DNA of 7,393 nucleotides from Clostridia bacterium (GCA_900757255.1 CAAENE010000097.1:1-7393), one strand, 5' to 3'. Positions 1 to 6,482 are shown, counted from the first letter of the stretch. Notes: generated by a model from the letters alone, not told the origin. A program made the numbers and translations.

Positions 1-892
1 CCTCGTAGGCCAGAATCTTCTTAGCTTCATTGATTTCCTGTCCCTCAAGCTCAGCCAGCTTATTGATTTCCTCCATCGGCAAAAAGGTCAGGAGCTTGAG
101 GCATTTAATAACATCTGCATCGTCAACATTTCTCCAGTACTGATAGAAATCGTAGGGACTGGTCTTTTCCGGATCCAGCCAGACTGCTCCAGCCTGCGTC
201 TTACCCATTTTTTTACCGTCATGGGTGGTGAGCAGCGTAAAGGTCATACCATAGGTTTCTTGTCCCTTCATGCGGCGAACAAGGTCAATCCCGCCTAAAA
301 TATTAGACCACTGGTCGTCTCCGCCCAGCTCGATTTTACAGCCGTATTCTTCATACAATTTCAAAAAGTCATAGCTCTGCATGAGCATATAGTTGAATTC
401 AATAAAGGATAATCCCTTTTCCAAGCGGGACTTAAAGCATTCAGCGGTTAGCATGCGGTTGACCGAAAAATGCACGCCGATATCCCGCAGAAATTCAATA
501 TAGTTGAGCCCAAGCAGCCAATCGCGGTTGTTGACCATAAGAGCCTTGCCGTCTGAAAAGTCAATGAAACGGGACAATTGCTTTTTAAAGCATTCTGCAT
601 TATGGTCAATCGTTTCCTGAGTCATCATGGAGCGCATATCAGTACGCCCGGACGGATCGCCGACCATAGCGGTGCCGCCGCCGATGAGTGCAATCGGCCG
701 GTGTCCGAATTTCTGCATATGGGACATGACCATAATTTGCAGAAAATGCCCAACATGCAGACTGTCCGCCGTCGGGTCAAAACCAATATAAAAAGTTACT
801 TTCTCCTTAGAAAGCAGCTCTTCAATTTCTTTTTCATGTGTAAGCTGCGCCAGCAGCCCTCTTTCTTTTAAAACATCAAAAACACTACCCAA
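1..892 (-). CDS. tyrS: Tyrosyl-tRNA synthetase (partial, 3' end off the left edge)
   Basis: This cytoplasmic class I aminoacyl-tRNA synthetase activates tyrosine with ATP and loads it onto tRNA-Tyr. 297 codons are visible. The family is usually about 400-420 residues, so roughly the last 110-120 residues, mainly the S4-like tRNA-binding domain, lie outside the window. The motifs appear in the expected order: FDPTADSLHVGH at residues 38-49 (HIGH signature, as HVGH), the tyrosine-pocket segment with Y174 in MLMQSYDF, GGDDQWSN at 190-197, and KMGKT at 228-232 (the KMSKS loop, in its TyrS form). The start is read as TTG at 892. It sits 8 bases after a GGAGG Shine-Dalgarno and begins the typical GSVFDVLKERGLL N-terminus. 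The ATG nearer the Shine-Dalgarno is in another frame. The gene follows the araC-type gene on the same strand after 97 bases but has its own promoter. The family call is essentially certain; only the start is inferred. Confidence 0.97.
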   Translation of the reverse strand, partial: MGSVFDVLKERGLLAQLTHEKEIEELLSKEKVTFYIGFDPTADSLHVGHFLQIMVMSHMQKFGHRPIALIGGGTAMVGDPSGRTDMRSMMTQETIDHNAECFKKQLSRFIDFSDGKALMVNNRDWLLGLNYIEFLRDIGVHFSVNRMLTAECFKSRLEKGLSFIEFNYMLMQSYDFLKLYEEYGCKIELGGDDQWSNILGGIDLVRRMKGQETYGMTFTLLTTHDGKKMGKTQAGAVWLDPEKTSPYDFYQYWRNVDDADVIKCLKLLTFLPMEEINKLAELEGQEINEAKKILAYE

Positions 893-934
893 TGGTACAT
901 CCTCCAAACGATTTTATTCCTTAGTATTGTGATT

Positions 935-964
935 AGTATATCACACATAGCAGAAAAAAGTCAA
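935..964 (-). promoter_or_regulatory. Probable sigma-A promoter of tyrS
   Basis: Reading the minus strand, a -35 box TTGACT (959-964) is followed after 18 bases by a -10 box TATACT (935-940). A TG one base before the -10 makes it an extended -10. Transcription would start near 928, giving a leader of only about 35 bases before the TTG start at 892. The promoter lies wholly in the gap after the regulator's stop codon, so tyrS can be expressed independently. No T-box antiterminator fits in this leader. Confidence 0.7.
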
Positions 965-989
965 ACATTCCGCAAATAAAAGCAATGAA

Positions 990-1775
990 TTATTCCAAAA
1001 TTTCCTTGGCCCTCGCATGATGGACAAACAGCTTAGATGGCGGGTACCCATACCTTTGTTTGACAACCCTGCTGAAATATTTAGCGTCATTAAATCCTGA
1101 CATAAACGCAGTTTCAACCACCGAATACCGGCCTGTTGACAACAATTTTTCAGCATAGCTGAGGCGGAGGTTTAATAAATAAACAGACGGCGCTTCATGA
1201 AACCTGTCGAAAAACAGCTTTCGGAAATAGGTATCGCTCATATTGGCAATATCTGCAAGCGCAGCAATTGAAAGATCTCCCCGCGTGAAATTCGTTTTGA
1301 GATATTCTACCGCCTTGAAAAAACCGCTGTAACGGCCGCTGCTAAAAAACACATCTGTTTGGAGGGAAAGATGTTCCAAAATTTCATAGAAGACAGATAC
1401 CGTCCGAAAATAGTAAGCCTGCCCGCCCTCCCGCCAGATACGATATGCTTTCTGAAAAAGGCCCGATACTATTTGGGGGGAACAGAGCTGGTAATTTTCC
1501 ATTTCAGCATCGGTATCTGTATCAAAGTGAATTGCAAAAATTTCATTCTTTTGAGGATAGTCGGCATGATAAGAATAATTTGCCGGCATATAAGTGACGG
1601 TCTCAGCTCTTGATGCAATCTCATCCCCGCCATGAGAAAAAAACGCTTCTCCCCTGCCTCGAAAAACAAGCGCGTGGTACGGCCGGGGCGCGACCTCAAC
1701 ACAAGACCTTTCCCAGGACATCATCTGTACATTGATAAGCTTTACGGATAAATTCGTATTTAAAAAAGACATCAT
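990..1775 (-). CDS. AraC-family transcriptional regulator with N-terminal cupin-like sensor domain
   Basis: This is a one-component DNA-binding regulator of 261 residues, within the normal 260-300 range of the family. The C-terminal third (about 150-255) is a standard AraC/XylS double helix-turn-helix. The first HTH is around LSIAALADIANMSDTYFRKLF (168-188). The second, around 217-247, carries the family signature GFNDAKYFSRVVKQRYGYPPSKLF. Residues about 20-100 resemble an AraC-type cupin ligand-binding domain (for example FRGRGEAFFSHGGDE, then TYMPANYSYHADYP), which usually binds a sugar or other small molecule. There are two adjacent ATGs at 1775 and 1772. The GGGGG ribosome site (1780-1784) is 4 bases from the first and 7 from the second, so the true start could be 1772. 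The gene is divergent from the GH20/EamA operon, and this arrangement suggests it controls that operon and perhaps itself. The ligand is not predictable. Confidence 0.93.
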   Translation of the reverse strand: MMSFLNTNLSVKLINVQMMSWERSCVEVAPRPYHALVFRGRGEAFFSHGGDEIASRAETVTYMPANYSYHADYPQKNEIFAIHFDTDTDAEMENYQLCSPQIVSGLFQKAYRIWREGGQAYYFRTVSVFYEILEHLSLQTDVFFSSGRYSGFFKAVEYLKTNFTRGDLSIAALADIANMSDTYFRKLFFDRFHEAPSVYLLNLRLSYAEKLLSTGRYSVVETAFMSGFNDAKYFSRVVKQRYGYPPSKLFVHHARAKEILE

Positions 1776-1788
1776 TTCACCCCCTGCT

Positions 1789-1817
1789 ATTATGCAGCAA
1801 AAATTTCAAATAGTCAA
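1789..1817 (-). promoter_or_regulatory. Possible promoter of the AraC-type gene
   Basis: On the minus strand TTGACT (1812-1817) is separated by 17 bases from CATAAT (1789-1794), a good sigma-A match in both boxes. Transcription would begin near 1782, only about 7-10 bases before the ATGs, so the leader would hold little more than part of the ribosome site. A weaker alternative further upstream, TTGCTA at about 1869-1874 with TATATC 17 bases later, would leave a normal leader of about 60 bases. I cannot choose between them. Confidence 0.45.
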
Positions 1818-1853
1818 GTTATGAAAAATCCACCTTTTGTTCTGATATATTAG

Positions 1854-1881
1854 TTGCAGCAGCCCATAGCAATTGTATAAT
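1854..1881 (+). promoter_or_regulatory. Probable promoter of the GH20/EamA operon
   Basis: TTGCAG (1854-1859) is followed after 16 bases by a perfect TATAAT (1876-1881). The start of transcription would be near 1888, giving a leader of about 70 bases up to the TTG start at 1959. The -35 box is imperfect and lies inside one copy of the TGCAGCA repeat. This fits a promoter that needs an activator, here presumably the divergent AraC-type protein. Confidence 0.6.
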
Positions 1882-1958
1882 AGTTTTATGAGCCGAATAG
1901 AGACAAAGCGTAATAACGGCTAAAAAAAATCAAATAGACAGATACGGAGGAATGAAAA

Positions 1959-3335
1959 TTGGATCAATACTTTGTTTTAGACGAAGCACAAGCTGTCCGC
2001 TTACCGCAAAACGCGGACAAAAATTTATTGTCGGAGCTGTTAAGCGGTTATATGCACGGCCGGCCCACGCCCTTTGAAACCAATTCCGAAGACTGCACCA
2101 TTACAATTGGCACGCCTGCCCGGGCAGAGTTAGGTGAATCAGAGTTTATCATCAACGTAACACAAACCGGAATTTACATTAACGGCCGCAATTTTGCAGC
2201 AGCAATGCGGGGATATATGACATTTCTTGAACAAATCGAATACAACCGCAAAAAAAGAGTTTTTCAAATCAAATGCGGTCTGACAGCGCAAAGCCCCAGG
2301 CTCTCTTTCCGCTGCGTCCATTTATGCGTCTTTCCGGAAACAACGCTGGACTTCCTGAAAAAATGTATCAGAAGCTGCGGCATGGCAAAATACTCCCATA
2401 TTATAATCGAATTTTGGGGAATGTTACAATTCGATTGCATGAAAGAGCTTTCCTGGGATATAGCCTATACCAAGGAACAGGTCAGACCGCTTATCCGGGA
2501 AGCCAATGCGATGGGAATGGAAGTTATCCCCATGTTCAACCATTTCGGTCATGCCTCTGCAAGCAGAATGGTGTATGGAAAACATGTTGTTTTGGACCAA
2601 AACCCGGCTTACGAATATTTGTTCATGGGCAGCGGCTGGGAATGGGATTTTGAAAGCGAAGAGGTCTACACGCTTTTAAGTAAGGTACGGCGCGAATTGA
2701 TTGAACTTTGCGGGAAGGGAAGCTATTTCCATTTGGGATGTGATGAAGCCTATTCCTTTGTCGCCGGAGAGTACAAAGACAGAGACCTGAGCGGGTATTT
2801 GAATCGGGTGCAGAATGAACTGGAAGCGGAAGGCAGACGCGGCATTATCTGGGGAGACATGCTTTTTTCACCGGAACAATTTAAAAACGAACCGGAATCT
2901 TACTGTTTCACAATGAAAGATAAGGATGATGCAGCCTTCCTTTTGAATCGTTTAAACAAAAATATCATCATTGCGGATTGGCAGTACAGCATAAAGCATG
3001 CTCCATGGAAATCGTCGGTCAAGTTCAAGGAAAACGGGTTTGACGTTGTCTGCTGTCCCTGGCATGATATCAAAAATGCGGAATCTGCGGTGGAAAGCGC
3101 ACTATCAGAAAACTTATTTGGAATCATACATACCACCTGGAATACTTTGCCGTCGCAATTTCCGATTATGCTTTATTCGGGTATCGCTTGCTGGTGCGGC
3201 GATACGAAAGCATATCAAAAATATCATAATGAAATAAGGAATTACGCAGCTTTAACACAGAGGAGAGTTTATTTTGTACACGGAAATTATAAAAATGCAG
3301 GCTGGTCTCAACAACAGACAGGTCCAGGGTTATGA
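1959..3335 (+). CDS. Glycoside hydrolase family 20-like enzyme (beta-N-acetylhexosaminidase-like)
   Basis: This 458-residue protein is probably a cytoplasmic exo-glycosidase that removes a terminal N-acetyl-hexosamine. The N-terminal ~105 residues look like the small alpha/beta domain that precedes GH20 barrels (TITIGTP, then NGRNFAAAMRGYMTFLEQI at 76-93). A TIM barrel follows. HLGCDE at 258-263 matches the GH20 HxGGDE motif, so D262 and E263 would be the acetamido-orienting aspartate and the acid/base glutamate. NHFGHAS (194-200) corresponds to the family's (P)GH segment. W298 in IIWGD, W341 in ADWQYS and W394 in HTTWN fit the tryptophan-lined pocket. There is no signal peptide or membrane segment, so the substrate must enter the cell first. 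The TTG start is 8 bases after GGAGG (1946-1950). An in-frame TGA at 1953-1955 blocks any earlier start. The gene overlaps the transporter gene by ATGA. Fold assignment is fairly secure; substrate is not. Confidence 0.85.
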   Translation: MDQYFVLDEAQAVRLPQNADKNLLSELLSGYMHGRPTPFETNSEDCTITIGTPARAELGESEFIINVTQTGIYINGRNFAAAMRGYMTFLEQIEYNRKKRVFQIKCGLTAQSPRLSFRCVHLCVFPETTLDFLKKCIRSCGMAKYSHIIIEFWGMLQFDCMKELSWDIAYTKEQVRPLIREANAMGMEVIPMFNHFGHASASRMVYGKHVVLDQNPAYEYLFMGSGWEWDFESEEVYTLLSKVRRELIELCGKGSYFHLGCDEAYSFVAGEYKDRDLSGYLNRVQNELEAEGRRGIIWGDMLFSPEQFKNEPESYCFTMKDKDDAAFLLNRLNKNIIIADWQYSIKHAPWKSSVKFKENGFDVVCCPWHDIKNAESAVESALSENLFGIIHTTWNTLPSQFPIMLYSGIACWCGDTKAYQKYHNEIRNYAALTQRRVYFVHGNYKNAGWSQQQTGPGL

Positions 3336-4171
3336 TTTCTATGATAACTGCGGTATTATCCGCAATTTGCAATGTAGGCCAATCAGTCTTTGTAAAACTC
3401 TCTACCGAAAAAAGCGAAAAAAACATCCTGCAATTTAATGCATTAAAAGCCGGAACCGCATTGATTTTATTTTTCATGATATCCTTGTATCATTTTCAAA
3501 TGCATTTACCAACAATGCTGTATGGCGCGCTGTACGGCCTGGCACTGCTGGCGAGTATGGTATCCGGTTATCTGGCATTGGGAAAAGGTCCCATGGCGCT
3601 GACGTCAATCATCACCTCATATTCGCTAATCATACCCTGTGTTTTCGGAGCAGTCTATTTAAACGAAGAAATTCGTGCGCTTCAATATTTAGGCCTTATA
3701 TTATTGTTTGCATCAATGGGTCTTATCAGCAGAATAGAGAACAAATTGATATTTCAAAAAAACTGGCTTTTTTATGTTATCATAACCTTTGTATGCAATG
3801 GCGTCTGTCCTGTCATTCAGAAGCTGCATCAAGTTCATTATCCTGAAAAATTCCGCCAGGAATTTATGGTATATGCTTTATTTGTCATTGTGATATTGTT
3901 ATTGCTCATATCAGCAGGCAAAGGGAAAAAACAGAAAAAAACAGAGATAAAATATGCTGCTTTATCGGGAATATGCATGGGCCTGGGGAGCTATATAACA
4001 TTACTTTTGTCCTCCTCTGTTAACGCAACCGTTTTGTTTCCAATTGTTTCAGCTGCAACAATGCTGTTGAATTATATCATATCAATGATTTTGTTTCAGG
4101 AAAGATTTAACAAAATACAATTCGGCGGATTTATCATTGGAATCATTTCCATTGTATTGATAAAACTATAA
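3332..4171 (+). CDS. EamA/DMT-superfamily membrane transporter
   Basis: This is a 279-residue, very hydrophobic inner-membrane protein with about ten predicted helices: roughly 1-20, 34-53, 58-80, 87-110, 116-132, 142-160, 177-195, 206-226, 229-254 and 261-278. It shows the two-fold internal repeat of the drug/metabolite transporter superfamily. A similar segment closes each half: LNEEIRALQYLGLILLFASMGLI at 110-132 and LFQERFNKIQFGGFIIGIISIVLI at 254-277. The start ATG overlaps the stop of the GH20 gene (ATGA, 3332-3335). No clear Shine-Dalgarno precedes it, so translation is probably coupled to the upstream gene. A second ATG at 3341 is possible. EamA proteins move small metabolites such as amino acids, sugars or nucleotide-like compounds, often outward. 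Direction and substrate cannot be read here. The tight pairing with a glycosidase suggests an amino sugar or a product derived from one. Confidence 0.9.
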   Translation: MISMITAVLSAICNVGQSVFVKLSTEKSEKNILQFNALKAGTALILFFMISLYHFQMHLPTMLYGALYGLALLASMVSGYLALGKGPMALTSIITSYSLIIPCVFGAVYLNEEIRALQYLGLILLFASMGLISRIENKLIFQKNWLFYVIITFVCNGVCPVIQKLHQVHYPEKFRQEFMVYALFVIVILLLLISAGKGKKQKKTEIKYAALSGICMGLGSYITLLLSSSVNATVLFPIVSAATMLLNYIISMILFQERFNKIQFGGFIIGIISIVLIKL

Positions 4172-4174
4172 AAT

Positions 4175-4216
4175 AAGAGGGTTCAGATGTACCGATACCA
4201 TCCGAACCCTCTTTTT
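4175..4216. terminator. Hairpin terminator between convergent EamA and dacF genes
   Basis: The arms AAGAGGGTTC (4175-4184) and GAACCCTCTT (4204-4213) pair perfectly. After one A/C mismatch, GATG/CATC (4186-4189 and 4199-4202) extends the stem. The loop is nine bases. On the plus strand the stem runs into TTTTT (4212-4216), a good intrinsic terminator for the transporter operon. On the minus strand the following bases are only moderately T-rich (TTATTTTA), so it may also stop dacF transcription, less strongly. Confidence 0.85.
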
Positions 4217-4228
4217 AACGATTTAGGA

Positions 4229-5371
4229 TTATTTTGAAACCCATCTGCGGAACAGGTCGCCAAACAGCTTAAAATAAGAAGCTCCCTTGATATCCTCTTT
4301 CACAACAACGTTTACCTCACCAACTGTTTCCCCGTTGGAGGTCAGGGTAATTTTACCAATTACTTCGCCAGCTTTGAGCGGGGCTCTGAGTTCAGCAGGA
4401 ATATCTACTGTTTTATCGATTTGTGTTTTGTTGGCTTTCGCCATCATTTTAGCATAATCTGTTTCAGCAACGACAGCTGCCATGTCGGTTACGCCGTTTT
4501 TAACAGGAAGCTGAGCAATTTCCTCACCCGCTGTAACCAGCTTAGTTACGCCATAGTTGTTAAATCCATAATTCAGCATATTGGAGCCGTCCCCAAACCG
4601 TTTTTGCGAGGATGGAGCGCCGAGGACGACCGAAATCAATTCCATACCGTCCCGCAGAGCGGAAGCACTCAGGCAATAGAGCGCCTGATCGGTGGACCCG
4701 GTTTTGACACCAGTACAGCCCTCATAAAAACGAGTCAGCTTGTTGGTGTTAGCAAGTGTGAATTTACCGTCCCGCAGAGAATCCATATAAATATTCAAAA
4801 AAGGCCGAACCGATTCATGGGACAGCAATGCCCGCGACATAATGGCAACATCCCGGGCAGAGGAATAATGTCCGTCCATATCCAGACCATTACAGTTGAC
4901 AAAATGAGTATTTTTCATACCAAGCTCCGCGGCTTTATCGTTCATCATCTGAACAAATCCCTCTTCCGTCCCGCCGATAAATTCAGCCATAGCGACGGCA
5001 GCGTCGTTACCGGAAGCAATGGCAATGGACTTTAACATATCACTGACAGAAAGCTGTTCCCCCTGTTCCAGAAAAACACGGGACCCGCGCATGCTGGCCG
5101 CATATTCGCTGGTTGTTACCATATCCTCCAGGGTAAATTTGCCGCTGTCCAGCCCCTCAGCAATTAAAAGCATGGTCATGACTTTAGTGACGGAAGCGAT
5201 CGGAAGCTGAACATCCGGATCTTTTTCAAACAAAACATCCCCGGTCTCTTTTTCAATCAAAATAGCAGATTTCCCATTGATATTCAGCTCTTCCCCCAAA
5301 ACCGTAAACTGTGTGCACAGCAATACCATAACCAGAACAAACGAAATCAGTCTTAGACTTTTTTTCTTCAT
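4229..5371 (-). CDS. dacF: D-alanyl-D-alanine carboxypeptidase (DacF/PBP5-type penicillin-binding protein)
   Basis: This secreted, membrane-attached serine peptidase removes the terminal D-alanine from peptidoglycan pentapeptides and so limits cross-linking. The start is placed at the ATG at 5371, 8 bases after GGAGG (5380-5384). This gives 380 residues with a clean signal peptide: MKKKSLRLIS followed by a hydrophobic stretch to about residue 25. A longer in-frame version from 5497 would put 42 extra residues before the signal peptide and is unlikely. All three active-site motifs of peptidase family S11 are present: S60-V-T-K63, S120-G-N122 and K223-T-G225. The C-terminal PBP5-type beta domain (about 278-362) is followed by a short amphipathic helix (ASYFKLFGDLFRRWVSK), the usual membrane anchor. 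The sequence resembles B. subtilis DacF closely (AASMRGSRVFLEQGE, HYSSARDVAIM), and it lies in the spoIIM-xerD-dacF neighbourhood. A vegetative DacA role is not excluded. Confidence 0.95.
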   Translation of the reverse strand: MKKKSLRLISFVLVMVLLCTQFTVLGEELNINGKSAILIEKETGDVLFEKDPDVQLPIASVTKVMTMLLIAEGLDSGKFTLEDMVTTSEYAASMRGSRVFLEQGEQLSVSDMLKSIAIASGNDAAVAMAEFIGGTEEGFVQMMNDKAAELGMKNTHFVNCNGLDMDGHYSSARDVAIMSRALLSHESVRPFLNIYMDSLRDGKFTLANTNKLTRFYEGCTGVKTGSTDQALYCLSASALRDGMELISVVLGAPSSQKRFGDGSNMLNYGFNNYGVTKLVTAGEEIAQLPVKNGVTDMAAVVAETDYAKMMAKANKTQIDKTVDIPAELRAPLKAGEVIGKITLTSNGETVGEVNVVVKEDIKGASYFKLFGDLFRRWVSK

Positions 5372-5397
5372 ACAAAAGACCTCCATAATATTTGTAC

Positions 5398-5426
5398 ATA
5401 CTAAATGGTATGCTGTTAAAATGCAA
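5398..5426 (-). promoter_or_regulatory. Tentative promoter of dacF
   Basis: On the minus strand TTGCAT (5421-5426) and TAGTAT (5398-5403) are 17 bases apart. This would give a leader of about 20 bases that carries the GGAGG ribosome site. Both boxes are imperfect. A CATAC/GTATG inverted repeat (5397-5401 and 5408-5412) overlaps the -10. In B. subtilis dacF is read by the forespore factor sigma-F, but I could not find a convincing sigma-F match here. Confidence 0.35.
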
Positions 5427-5468
5427 GTTATACTATTTTTGTCCAAAACAAAAACAGGAAAAGGGTAC

Positions 5469-5491
5469 AAAAAAACCGCCCTGACGGACGG
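5469..5491 (-). terminator. Intrinsic terminator of xerD
   Basis: On the minus strand, 15 bases after the xerD stop, the stem CCGTCC/GGGCGG (5486-5491 and 5476-5481, with one G-T pair) with a four-base loop is followed directly by seven T residues (5469-5475). This is a textbook Rho-independent terminator. It separates xerD transcription from dacF. Confidence 0.88.
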
Positions 5492-5506
5492 CTGCAAAAT
5501 TCAAAA

Positions 5507-6397
5507 TCATACGCTGGCTCTTGGATGTGCCAGCTTATAGACCGATTTTATTCGGTTTTTCACCATATCAGCATAAACCTGCGTACTGGAAACATCACTG
5601 TGTCCCAGCATTTCAGAAATAGACTTGATATCCGCGCCATTTTCCAGCAGATGGATCGCAAACGAATGCCGGAGTGTGTGCGGAGTGATATCCTTTTGAA
5701 TACCCGCCTTTTCAGTATATCGTTTGATAATCTTCCAAAAGCCCTGACGAGTCATACGTTCCCCTTTGCAATTAACAAAAAGAGAATCTTCACTGTCATC
5801 CTTCGTCATAAAAGGACGAACCTTTTCGTTGTAATCACGAATTGCCTGTACAGCCGCCGGATACAGCGGAATAATACGTTCGGACCTGTTGTTCCTGCAT
5901 TTGATAAAGGAAAGCCGCAGATTGACATCGTGTCTGTCAAGAGCAATCAGTTCACTGACCCGCATGCCCGTAGCATACAAGGTTTCCAGCATAGCCTTGT
6001 CCCGAATCCCTTTAAATTCATGAGTATTCGGCTGGTCAAGCAACAGCTCCACTTCTTCATTGGTCAAAATTTCCGGCTGCTTTTTCTCTACCTTAATAGG
6101 CTTCACATCAACCGTCGGGTCATTATGAACAACCTGATTCATACATAAAAACTTATAAAAGCTGCGGATAGAAGCAACATTTCTCGAAATAGTCGAATTG
6201 GCACGCCCCTCATCCTGCATCCGCTCGATATACGCAACAATCGCGTCACTATGTACCCCCGTCAGCACATCCAGCTGGTGTTCCTGCATATATTCTATGT
6301 AACAGCTGATATCGTGCTGATAAGCGTTCAGCGTATTTTTTGATAAATGCTTTTCCTCTTTGAGAAAAGCAACAAACTCTTCAAATAAAACGTCCAT
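5507..6397 (-). CDS. xerD: Tyrosine recombinase XerD
   Basis: This is a site-specific recombinase of the phage-integrase family. With a XerC-type partner it resolves chromosome dimers at dif during cell division. The 296 residues match the usual length. Residues 1-90 form the SAM-like core-binding domain (FVAFLKEEKHLSKNTLNAY, then STISRNVASIRSFYKFL). The catalytic domain follows from about 108. R146 (ATGMRVSEL), H240 and R243 (TPHTLRHSF), H266 (MLGHSD) and the nucleophile Y275 (STQVYADM) are all in place. The beta-hairpin that normally carries the catalytic lysine (GKGNKER in E. coli XerD) reads CRNNRSER at 167-174 and contains no lysine; the nearest is K166. The ATG start at 6397 has AAGGAG 12 bases upstream, a slightly long spacing. 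The gene lies between spoIIM and dacF, as in other spore formers, and supports chromosomal rather than mobile-element identity. Confidence 0.95.
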   Translation of the reverse strand: MDVLFEEFVAFLKEEKHLSKNTLNAYQHDISCYIEYMQEHQLDVLTGVHSDAIVAYIERMQDEGRANSTISRNVASIRSFYKFLCMNQVVHNDPTVDVKPIKVEKKQPEILTNEEVELLLDQPNTHEFKGIRDKAMLETLYATGMRVSELIALDRHDVNLRLSFIKCRNNRSERIIPLYPAAVQAIRDYNEKVRPFMTKDDSEDSLFVNCKGERMTRQGFWKIIKRYTEKAGIQKDITPHTLRHSFAIHLLENGADIKSISEMLGHSDVSSTQVYADMVKNRIKSVYKLAHPRASV

Positions 6398-6434
6398 TAT
6401 CTGTCTCGTCTCCTTTGGTAAGCAGCCCCAATTT

Positions 6435-6474
6435 GACGCTTTGTCTCAGTACCCCCATACCCTCACAAAGTGTC
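6435..6474. repeat. Imperfect 40-base palindrome in the xerD leader
   Basis: The plus-strand arms GACGCTTTGT (6435-6444) and ACAAAGTGTC (6465-6474) are inverted copies with one mismatch. An inner GTA/TAC pair (6449-6451 and 6458-6460) shares the same centre, between 6454 and 6455. It lies just downstream of the predicted xerD transcription start, so it could be an operator or fold as an RNA hairpin. There is no T-run after it, so it is not an intrinsic terminator. Confidence 0.5.
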
Positions 6475-6482
6475 CGGCTTTT

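Larger units (their letters stand above)
1776..1958. promoter_or_regulatory. Divergent control region between the AraC-type gene and the GH20 operon
   Basis: This 183-base AT-rich gap contains promoter-like sequences facing both ways, described separately. It also holds a 7-base direct repeat TGCAGCA at 1793-1799 and 1855-1861. One copy touches the regulator's -10 region and the other overlaps the -35 of the operon promoter, which is a usual place for AraC-family activator sites. A CTGC/GCAG inverted repeat (1784-1787 and 1794-1797) surrounds the regulator's -10. A weak AGCCG/CGGCT stem (1891-1895 and 1917-1921) lies in the operon's leader. I saw no catabolite-response element matching the usual consensus. 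Confidence 0.55.

Noticed and set aside
578..871. 97-codon plus-strand frame
   Set aside because: It lies antisense within the clear tyrS coding sequence, has no recognisable domain and no convincing ribosome site.
1891..1921. Riboswitch or attenuator in the GH20 operon leader
   Set aside because: Only a five-pair stem with a 21-base loop is visible, and the roughly 70-base leader is too short and unstructured for a known riboswitch class.
990..4171. Mobile element carrying the sugar cassette
   Set aside because: No transposase, integrase, terminal inverted repeats or target duplications were seen at the edges. XerD nearby is the housekeeping recombinase.
4421..5035. 204-codon plus-strand frame
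   Set aside because: It is antisense to dacF, whose motifs, signal peptide and ribosome site are all intact. The long frame is a by-product of dacF codon use.
5372..5497. 42-residue N-terminal extension of dacF
   Set aside because: It would place extra residues before a normal signal peptide, while the ATG at 5371 has a perfectly spaced GGAGG. The extension also covers the promoter region.
5525..6148. 207-codon plus-strand frame
   Set aside because: It is antisense to xerD, which has nearly complete catalytic residues. No family resemblance was seen.
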